Assembly (NCBI GenBank): GCA_015075625.1
Contig: JABTTZ010000001.1
Location: forward strand, 248,001 to 312,000
Length of the DNA: 64,000 nt
Source: Anaerolineales bacterium
Lineage (GTDB): Bacteria > Chloroflexota > Anaerolineae > Aggregatilineales > UBA2796
Direction: 5' to 3'
Below the pieces are notes generated by a model that was given only the letters and a program-made list of their open reading frames with translations, had not been told where the DNA came from and made no database searches. The position numbers and the translations under genes are program-made. Below are positions 56,516 to 62,380 of this stretch, piece after piece (the first letter of the stretch is position 1; each line of letters begins with the position of its first letter).

Positions 56516-56716
56516 TCAGCTTTCCTGCTGTCGCGTCACGCTGTCTGGGCGGGGAATCTGCCGGGCATATCGTTGCAGACCCTCAACCACGAGGATGTAC
56601 ACCATATCGGCCAGCTTGCGGCGCTCGCCCCGCGCCACTTTCACCAGTAGGGCATAGTCTTCTTCGGTAAGGCGGAAGCCCATCGTGCGGGTACGAGAAG
56701 GTATTTTCATCTGCAT
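56516..56716 (-). CDS. Small ribbon-helix-helix-like protein
   Basis: A 66-residue basic protein: 'RTRTMGFRLTEEDYALLVKVARGERRKLADMVYILVVEGLQRYARQ'. One strand followed by two helices fits the RHH DNA-binding fold of plasmid copy-control and mobilisation proteins. It is first in the leftward replication operon, 7 bp before the DUF3987 gene, so it may control that operon. Confidence 0.68.
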   Translation of the reverse strand: MQMKIPSRTRTMGFRLTEEDYALLVKVARGERRKLADMVYILVVEGLQRYARQIPRPDSVTRQQES

Positions 56717-56930
56717 GGCGGCTCCTGTCGTGAACTGTTTTCATCCGTAGTTGCAGGGTAGCAGATACCGCGCATTCGTTCTGGATAATTTCATCCATCG
56801 GCAGGGACAAAATTGTCCAAAGGCATGAGCAATTTTCGGACAAAGGGAACGAATTCTTCCGGTTTGTTGCCAAACGTTATTGAACCGCTTCAACACACCG
56901 AAACTTAACCAGACTCTGACGCTCCTTGTA

Positions 56931-56984
56931 TTTACATTGAGGAGATTCTCTGCGAGAATAGCGCTGCCAGAACATTCGTTCTGG
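56931..56984 (+). promoter_or_regulatory. Promoter with a GAAC-N4-GTTC (SOS-box-like) operator
   Basis: TTTACA (56931-56936), a 17-bp spacer and GAGAAT (56954-56959) form a sigma-70-type promoter. Just past the predicted start point lies CCAGAACATTCGTTCTGG (56967-56984), a 7-bp palindrome with a GAAC-N4-GTTC core, the form of LexA boxes in Gram-positive bacteria. ATTCTC/GAGAAT (56945-56959) is a second small palindrome overlapping the -10. A half copy CATTCGTTCTGG recurs at 56773-56784, exactly 200 bp upstream. The whole 56717-57019 gap serves both the leftward and rightward operons. Confidence 0.6.
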
Positions 56985-57019
56985 TTATTGTTGTTTATCA
57001 GGGTGAGGTGATCTATTGA

Positions 57020-57682
57020 ATGGCTTCTATTCACGTTGCGGTACTGGAAGACCGTGAACTGACCCAACTTGGCTTGCATACCTTCTTGAAGGGCAAGCCA
57101 GAGTACCAGTTGGTGGGCATGTTTACGGACTTATCCAGCCTTATCAGTAAGTTGGAGGAGCGACCGGCACAGGTGCTTATCCTGGATAACACCCTGCCGG
57201 GAATGGATACCTGTATGGTCATTCGCAAGCTGGCCCAACGGTTTGCCATGCTCCATATCCTCGTCTACGGCAGTGAATTGACTGCTGCCTCTATCCATGA
57301 TGTGATTGATGCGGGCGCTTCCGGGTGTATCAGCAAAGCGGAGTTGCTGAAGTACCTTGAAGACGGCATCCATCACGTGCTGAGTGATATGCCCTACTTC
57401 TCGCCGCAGGTCGCTGCGCTGGTATGCACCGATGATGAGCTTCAAACCCTCAGCAAGCGCAGTCGGCAGGTGCTCCAACTCCTTGCGAAGGGACTCATGG
57501 TGCCGGAGATCGCCCGGCAATTGGCGATCTCGGAACAGGCGGTCTACCATGCGCGGCGACGGTTGCGCAAAGTGCTGAATGTGCGCGCCAACGAGGAGAT
57601 CGTGCCACGCGCGCAACGGTTGGGGCTTATCAAATCGTCGTCTGGGCTGACAGATGCCAAGAGCGAGCCGGAGTCGCAGTAG
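57020..57682 (+). CDS. NarL/LuxR-type response regulator, element-encoded (1)
   Basis: A 220-residue protein with receiver and LuxR HTH. The receiver has 'VLEDRE' (acidic pair), 'VLILDNTLPGMD' with the phospho-acceptor Asp, and 'GCISKAELLKYL' with the conserved Lys, so phosphorylation is possible. The HTH (about 145-205) is 'LSKRSRQVLQLLAKGLMVPEIARQLAISEQAVYHARRRLRKVLNV'. An AGGTGAT site lies nine bases before ATG 57020. A terminator follows the gene. No histidine kinase is adjacent. It probably controls element genes in response to a host signal. Confidence 0.87.
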   Translation: MASIHVAVLEDRELTQLGLHTFLKGKPEYQLVGMFTDLSSLISKLEERPAQVLILDNTLPGMDTCMVIRKLAQRFAMLHILVYGSELTAASIHDVIDAGASGCISKAELLKYLEDGIHHVLSDMPYFSPQVAALVCTDDELQTLSKRSRQVLQLLAKGLMVPEIARQLAISEQAVYHARRRLRKVLNVRANEEIVPRAQRLGLIKSSSGLTDAKSEPESQ

Positions 57683-57725
57683 AATCATAGGTGCCGGAAA
57701 TTGTGCGACAACTGCATACCCAAAT

Positions 57726-57760
57726 GCCCCACCCTGAAAACGCGCTGTGGGGCTTTTTTT
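57726..57760 (+). terminator. Rho-independent terminator
   Basis: GCCCCAC (57726-57732) pairs with GTGGGGC (57747-57753) around a 14-nt loop, followed by seven T (57754-57760). It ends the regulator transcript and separates it from the segregation pair. Confidence 0.85.
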
Positions 57761-57769
57761 GTCCTCCAC

Positions 57770-57798
57770 TGGACAATACTACCAATCCATGCTAGAAT
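57770..57798 (+). promoter_or_regulatory. Sigma-70 promoter of the ParM/ParR-like genes
   Basis: TGGACA (57770-57775), a 17-bp spacer and TAGAAT (57793-57798), each one mismatch from consensus. The predicted transcript has an AT-rich leader of about 60 bases before GTG 57867. Confidence 0.75.
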
Positions 57799-57841
57799 AA
57801 GTAATTAATTTATTTATATACAAGTAACAACAAATAAGTAC
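57797..57841. repeat. AAGTA direct repeats, candidate centromere/operator
   Basis: ATAAGTAA (57797-57804), ACAAGTAA (57820-57827) and ATAAGTAC (57834-57841) lie in an AT-rich stretch between the promoter and the ParM-like gene. ParMRC systems place iterons at the same spot, where ParR binds to form the centromere and repress the operon. The copies are few and short, so this is tentative. Confidence 0.4.
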
Positions 57842-57866
57842 GAACGATAACGATGGAGGCGGTGCA

Positions 57867-58901
57867 GTGCGGCAACCAGAAATTCTCACCCTTGGTCTGG
57901 ATATTGGCTATGGTGCGGTGAAGGCGGTCACGGAAGCAACGTCGTTGGTGTTTCCATCCGTATGCGGCCATGCCAGAGACATCAAGTTTCAGCAGGATGA
58001 AATCGCGGCGCGGCATCCCGGCGATCAACTCCGCGATGAGATGGGAACGTGGTTCATCGGCGATCTGGCGCTCACCCAACTTCCGCCAGGGGAACTGCTC
58101 CGGCTGCGGGGGCGCACCGCTGATGAAGTGACGATGGGCAATGTTTTCCGGGTGCGGTTAGCAAAAGCCGCTATTGGCAAACTGTGGCCGGGCCGCGCCG
58201 GAGGTGACATTCTCCATCTGCGGGTGGCGACGGGCTTGCCGGTGGATCACATGCCCGACGCGCCAGAACTGAAGGCGGCGCTGCTTGGGCAACATGTCAT
58301 CAAAACGGATGCCACCGACTTCATCGCCAACATCACCGAAGTCATGGTCATGCCGCAGCCTTACGGCACTATCTATGCCCAGACGCTCACCGAAAGCGGC
58401 GAGGTCAACCCAGCGCACAGCTACATGCGAACGGGCGTGTGCGATGTAGGGACGTTCACTGTTGACCTAGCGCTGGACGACGACGGCGAGTTTGTAGACG
58501 CGGAGAGTGGCAGTGTGGAAGGCGGCGTGTCCGGCGTGTTGGAGCGCATCGCAGCCCTTTTGGAGCGAGAACACCGTCAGAAGATTTCGCCCAAGCTGAT
58601 CGAGACGGTGCTGCGGACGGGCAAGTTTCGGGCGAAGGGGGAGATGATCGATTATAGCGAGGCCGTCGAGAGCGCCCTCGAACCCCTGCGCAGCGCCACA
58701 CTCAACCTCATGAGCGAAAAGTGGAAAGCCGGTACGACGGTAGACGTAATTTACCTCTCTGGCGGCGGAGCGGAACTGGTTCACGAGGCGGTAGCGGCGG
58801 CCTATGCGCAAATGCAGTTGGTGGCGCAAGCGCAGTTGGCAAACGCGCAAGGCTACCTGCATTATGCGCTGTTCGCGGCACGCGTTCCTGAGCAATCCTG
58901 A
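57867..58901 (+). CDS. ParM/StbA-like actin-family segregation ATPase
   Basis: A 344-residue actin-like protein. GTG 57867 has GGAGG seven bases upstream. Phosphate-1 motif 'LTLGLDIGYGAVKAVTEA' (about 5-22), connecting helix region 'GDILHLRVATGLPVDHM', phosphate-2 'GVCDVGTFTVDLALDDDG' (about 190-207) and adenosine motif 'VIYLSGGGAELVHEAV' (about 295-310). ParM filaments push plasmid copies apart during division. The ParR-like gene follows by 9 bp, and promoter and repeats precede it, so the three form a plausible parMRC cassette. Confidence 0.82.
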   Translation: MRQPEILTLGLDIGYGAVKAVTEATSLVFPSVCGHARDIKFQQDEIAARHPGDQLRDEMGTWFIGDLALTQLPPGELLRLRGRTADEVTMGNVFRVRLAKAAIGKLWPGRAGGDILHLRVATGLPVDHMPDAPELKAALLGQHVIKTDATDFIANITEVMVMPQPYGTIYAQTLTESGEVNPAHSYMRTGVCDVGTFTVDLALDDDGEFVDAESGSVEGGVSGVLERIAALLEREHRQKISPKLIETVLRTGKFRAKGEMIDYSEAVESALEPLRSATLNLMSEKWKAGTTVDVIYLSGGGAELVHEAVAAAYAQMQLVAQAQLANAQGYLHYALFAARVPEQS

Positions 58902-58910
58902 AGCGCCGCC

Positions 58911-59261
58911 ATGAGCCGCCAGAAGCGTGTGACCATTACCTTGAAGCTGCTGCCCGGCAAGGATGACGACCTTATCGATTGGTGGTTGTCGATTCCTGCG
59001 GGGGGTCGCCAAAGTTTGGTGAAAGGCGTACTGCGGGCGTATGCGCAACAGGCTTTAGGGCTGCCGCCTAAAGATGATGCGACCTGGATCAGGGAGACGC
59101 TATCCGCGCTGCCCGGCTATCTGGAACAAGTTGTCGCTCGGGTTGCCGCTGCGCCGCCAATCTTGACGCACAAAGGCACGCTGTCGAACCCATCCCATAC
59201 GGGGCTGACAGGGGACGAGGTAGAGCGACGGGGACGGAAAATCGCCCGCACTCGCTGGTAA
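58911..59261 (+). CDS. ParR/StbB-like ribbon-helix-helix adaptor
   Basis: A 116-residue basic protein. The N-terminus fits the RHH fold of ParR: strand 'RVTITLKLLPGKDDDLIDWWLSIPAGGRQSLVKGVLRAYAQQALG', in which 'D-LI-W--S-P-G-R--LVK--LRAY' is the characteristic pattern. The C-terminal 50 residues ('SHTGLTGDEVERRGRKIARTRW') would contact the ParM filament or DNA. Its place directly behind the ParM-like gene supports the call. A similarity search would test it. Confidence 0.68.
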   Translation: MSRQKRVTITLKLLPGKDDDLIDWWLSIPAGGRQSLVKGVLRAYAQQALGLPPKDDATWIRETLSALPGYLEQVVARVAAAPPILTHKGTLSNPSHTGLTGDEVERRGRKIARTRW

Positions 59262-59278
59262 GGGGCAGGGGAAAAGCG

Positions 59279-59968
59279 ATGGAGCAATACGGAAAGACGA
59301 CACTTCAGACAGGAAAGGCGATGTTAAGCTCAAATCGAAAGATGCGCGTTGTCGCGGCGGACGATGTGGATTTGGTCTTGACCGGGATAAAAGCCATTCT
59401 GACCGCATGGAACGAATGCGATTTGTTAGGGGTGTATGCGTCGCTCCCTGATCTGCTGACTGGACTTCGATCCGCTGCGCCAGACATCATCATTGTGGGA
59501 GATCGGCTCGATATGGATTGCGCTCCGCTCAAGCTGATCGATACCCTCAAAACAATCACGCCTCGCGCACGCTTAGCCCTCCTCGGCAACATGGTCGATG
59601 GCTTCGCGGTGCAGGAGTTGTTCAACCGGGGAATTCACGCCTATCTCTACAAAAGCGATCCCTTGACCGAGACGCTGATCCCGGCGCTGCGGGCGATTCA
59701 CCTCGGCAGGCCCTATCTTTCGCCAACCGCCAGCGCGGAATACTTGCTTTCAACCCAGCGTGGATCTGCACGCTTCCGCCTTGATTCGGAAGCGCTGAGA
59801 ATCCTGCAACTGCTGGCGGAGGGCTGCACCGTCCATGAGATCGCCGCGCAGCTCAAGGTCACGGTGCGGCATGTCTACTGGGTACGTGAGAAACTGCGCC
59901 GTCGGTTTGGCGCGGCGACCAACGAGGTGATCATCAGCCGAGCGAGGTTGGAGGGGTTCATTCCCTAA
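59279..59968 (+). CDS. NarL/LuxR-type regulator with degenerate receiver, element-encoded (2)
   Basis: A 229-residue protein related in layout to the regulator at 57020. The receiver starts 'MRVVAADDVDLVLTG'. Where the phospho-acceptor Asp should stand the sequence is 'PDIIIVGDRLDMD', that is Gly at the expected site and Asp one position later, so phosphorylation is doubtful. The HTH is 'LDSEALRILQLLAEGCTVHEIAAQLKVTVRHVYWVREKLRRRFGA' (about 165-215). It starts 17 bp after the ParR-like gene, perhaps in the same transcript. ATG 59321 is a possible later start. Confidence 0.83.
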   Translation: MEQYGKTTLQTGKAMLSSNRKMRVVAADDVDLVLTGIKAILTAWNECDLLGVYASLPDLLTGLRSAAPDIIIVGDRLDMDCAPLKLIDTLKTITPRARLALLGNMVDGFAVQELFNRGIHAYLYKSDPLTETLIPALRAIHLGRPYLSPTASAEYLLSTQRGSARFRLDSEALRILQLLAEGCTVHEIAAQLKVTVRHVYWVREKLRRRFGAATNEVIISRARLEGFIP

Positions 59969-60095
59969 CGCCTGTAAAATCGCCGCCATCTCCTGAAATC
60001 TTCCCCACACATCCCCGGTAAAACTTCGCGCCTTGCCGCTCTCGTTTCTGTAGGATGGGACAGATGCCTATCCGGGTCGAAAGACGGGAGCCTGC

Positions 60096-61316
60096 ATGAA
60101 AAAACTGCTGCTCATCGGCGGCGCAATGGGCCTCCTGTGCCTTATCGCCGCCCTCTACTTTTGGGGTGTGGGGCGCAGCTCACCGCCGCTGCCGACGCTG
60201 GCTGCGCTGCCTTCCGATACGGCAACGGTCGCGCCAACAGCCGCTTCGACCAGCACGCTGACATCAACGCCGACGGTGACGCCTACCCACACGGCTGCCG
60301 CTACGCTCACCGCCACCCTGACTGCCACAGCAACACCCACCCTCGCCACGCGGGTACTTCAGGTGACAGCAGTGAATGCGGGCGTCACGCTGTGGCCGCC
60401 GCCTACCGTCACGGCGTTTGCTTCGCCAACTGTGCCCCCCACAGTGGATGTACCGCCCCCCGGCGCAGACATGCCGATTGCCGGATTGGATGCGCCAGAG
60501 ACTGGGTGGCGACGCTACGAGACCGCCGATCCTGCCTATCAGTACGTGGCGGGGCGTTGGTTCGCCTATCGCGCTAACCGCGCCACCGCACGGGGCTATT
60601 CTTACTCCGCCGACCCGGAGGCGCGGGTCACGTTGACCTTTATTGGGGCGGGATTGCGGGTGCGGTATGTGGCCTACTCCCTGTATGGCATCTTCCAGAT
60701 TCGCATTGATGGGAGGGTTGCAGCCGAAATTGATTCGTACAGCCCAAGCGCGGCATTTCTCATCTCAGATATCTTCATGCTCACGCATGGGCAGCATACC
60801 GTCGAGATCGTCAACACCGGGCGCAAGAATCCGGCCAGTACGGGCTACATGGTGGCCCTGGACAGCATTGAGGTCTATCGTGGCCTGCCGCCTACTCCCG
60901 CGCCCACGCTCACGCCCGGCCCTACCCTGACCTTCACGCTCTCACCTGCTGCCATTGAGGCGCGTCTGGTGGCTGGCCCGCCGACCGTCCAACCGACGGC
61001 CACACCACTGCCGCCAGGCGTGGTCACGGTGTCGCTGGTCATCGCCTATGACGAAAACGGCAATCGCTCCGTCGAGCCTGCGGAAGGCGTGCAGGGCATT
61101 TCGGTGCGGTTAGTCACGGTGGGCACCAACCAGGTCATCGCGTCCGGCTTCACCAACGCCGAAGGTTTTGTGCGGCTGGAAACGCTCACCGATACGCCAG
61201 TGCGCCTCGTTGTGCCGTATTTTGGCAAGTTCTGGAACATTGCTGGCAGTCGGGCGGGCGAACAAGCCTTCTCACTGCTGCTGCCGCCAGGTAATCAGCC
61301 GGGGTTGATTCCATGA
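60096..61316 (+). CDS. Anchored surface protein: Thr/Pro linker, beta-sandwich, SdrB-like domain
   Basis: A 406-residue exported protein. Membrane anchor 'KKLLLIGGAMGLLCLIAALYFW' (2-23), then a Thr/Pro/Ala-rich stalk (about 30-125). A galactose-binding-like beta-sandwich (about 130-270) has 'VTLTFIGAGLRVRYVAYSLYG', 'FQIRIDGRVAAEIDSYSP' and 'GQHTVEIVNTG'. A second linker leads to an SdrB/CNA-B-like module (about 305-400: 'IAYDENGNRSVEPAEGVQGI', 'SGFTNAEGFVRLETL'). It is coupled by ATGA overlap to the next gene. It may be a cell-contact protein of the transfer machinery; that is inference. Confidence 0.75.
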   Translation: MKKLLLIGGAMGLLCLIAALYFWGVGRSSPPLPTLAALPSDTATVAPTAASTSTLTSTPTVTPTHTAAATLTATLTATATPTLATRVLQVTAVNAGVTLWPPPTVTAFASPTVPPTVDVPPPGADMPIAGLDAPETGWRRYETADPAYQYVAGRWFAYRANRATARGYSYSADPEARVTLTFIGAGLRVRYVAYSLYGIFQIRIDGRVAAEIDSYSPSAAFLISDIFMLTHGQHTVEIVNTGRKNPASTGYMVALDSIEVYRGLPPTPAPTLTPGPTLTFTLSPAAIEARLVAGPPTVQPTATPLPPGVVTVSLVIAYDENGNRSVEPAEGVQGISVRLVTVGTNQVIASGFTNAEGFVRLETLTDTPVRLVVPYFGKFWNIAGSRAGEQAFSLLLPPGNQPGLIP

Positions 61317-62377
61317 AACGACCTATCGTCTTCGCCCTACTGCTTGTGATCGGGATGCTGATCGTCTCCATGCTGGCCTGCGCAGGCACGCCCGATAATC
61401 TGCGCGTGACGCAGCTTCCGCAGTATATCTGCCCGTCGGCCACACCACGCCCGACCGATACGCCGCGTCCCACCAGCCCGCCAACCTATCCGATGACGTT
61501 CCAAGCGAATCTCAACTACAACTACGTGGATGTGACGCGGGGCATCGTCACGGTCCAGTATCTGGCGCAGAGCGTCGGCAACATCCAACTGAACTATTCG
61601 GGGATGACCACGACCGGGCAGGTCTGGTCGGGCAGCTTCAGCATCGGTTATGTACCCTACGGCGTGCCGGGCGTGATTGGCGGTTATCCGTTGAGCATCC
61701 CATCGAACGTGAACACCGCGACGCTGACTGTCGTGGGCGGTTACGCTTACACGTTCACAGTCACACGTTACCCCTATCCATTCTTCACCAGCCCCAATCC
61801 GCCGCCGTGCTGCCTGCCATCGCCGATATACCCGACGCCCGTGCCGACCTACACGCCCTATCCCACGCCGACGCTCTACGTGCGCACCAACGACTATTTC
61901 GTCGGCGATCCCGTGTACGCCATCACCGCGACGCTGCGCCTCAAGTTCCGGGTGACGGCGGTGCAAAGCCTCCCTGCGCCACCGGATGCGCATGGCAATC
62001 CGCGCAGTGTTTACGTCTGGCGCTTGGAAGTCAAAAACATCGGGACGCTGGAGTACAACCTGTATCCGGCGGCGCAGATGTACGTGAGCGAGGTGATCAC
62101 GCCTATGGGCGGCACGATGCAAGGCGTGTGGGGACCCAGCCTCGACGCGGCACGGGCAGCGGGCATCAGCCCGACCTACGATCCGGCAGCGCTCATGCCC
62201 GGACAAACCATGCTATTCGCCCTCGCCGCCTTTGGGCCACAGGGCACTGCCTATCGGATCAGCTATGCGCTGGACCTGACCACGCGCGGCGGCCCGACTC
62301 AAGTGCCGGGCGCAAATATCGTATCGTGGCTGAACCGCCCCAACACCGACTGCATCGGCGAGATACAGGAGCCGTAA
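61313..62377 (+). CDS. Putative lipoprotein with Pro/Tyr-rich linkers
   Basis: A 354-residue protein. The N-terminus 'MKRPIVFALLLVIGMLIVSMLACAG' ends in a lipobox-like LAC (Cys 23). A short Pro/Thr linker (about 40-60) precedes a beta-rich domain (65-165). A second linker of repeated PTP/YPTP units (about 168-195) precedes another beta-rich domain (about 200-345: 'YFVGDPVYAITATLRLKFRVTAV', 'YVWRLEVKNIGTLEYNL'). I recognise no family. ATG 61313 overlaps the previous stop, and the membrane protein starts 3 bp after its stop, so all three belong together. Confidence 0.65.
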   Translation: MKRPIVFALLLVIGMLIVSMLACAGTPDNLRVTQLPQYICPSATPRPTDTPRPTSPPTYPMTFQANLNYNYVDVTRGIVTVQYLAQSVGNIQLNYSGMTTTGQVWSGSFSIGYVPYGVPGVIGGYPLSIPSNVNTATLTVVGGYAYTFTVTRYPYPFFTSPNPPPCCLPSPIYPTPVPTYTPYPTPTLYVRTNDYFVGDPVYAITATLRLKFRVTAVQSLPAPPDAHGNPRSVYVWRLEVKNIGTLEYNLYPAAQMYVSEVITPMGGTMQGVWGPSLDAARAAGISPTYDPAALMPGQTMLFALAAFGPQGTAYRISYALDLTTRGGPTQVPGANIVSWLNRPNTDCIGEIQEP

Positions 62378-62380
62378 ACG

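Noticed and set aside
57797-57841. CRISPR or tandem-repeat array
   Set aside because: Only three 8-base units with irregular spacing; better explained as an operator or centromere.
61337-62206. 289-residue minus-strand open frame rich in Arg and His
   Set aside because: Antisense to the lipoprotein gene; low-complexity composition reflects GC skew of the sense gene.
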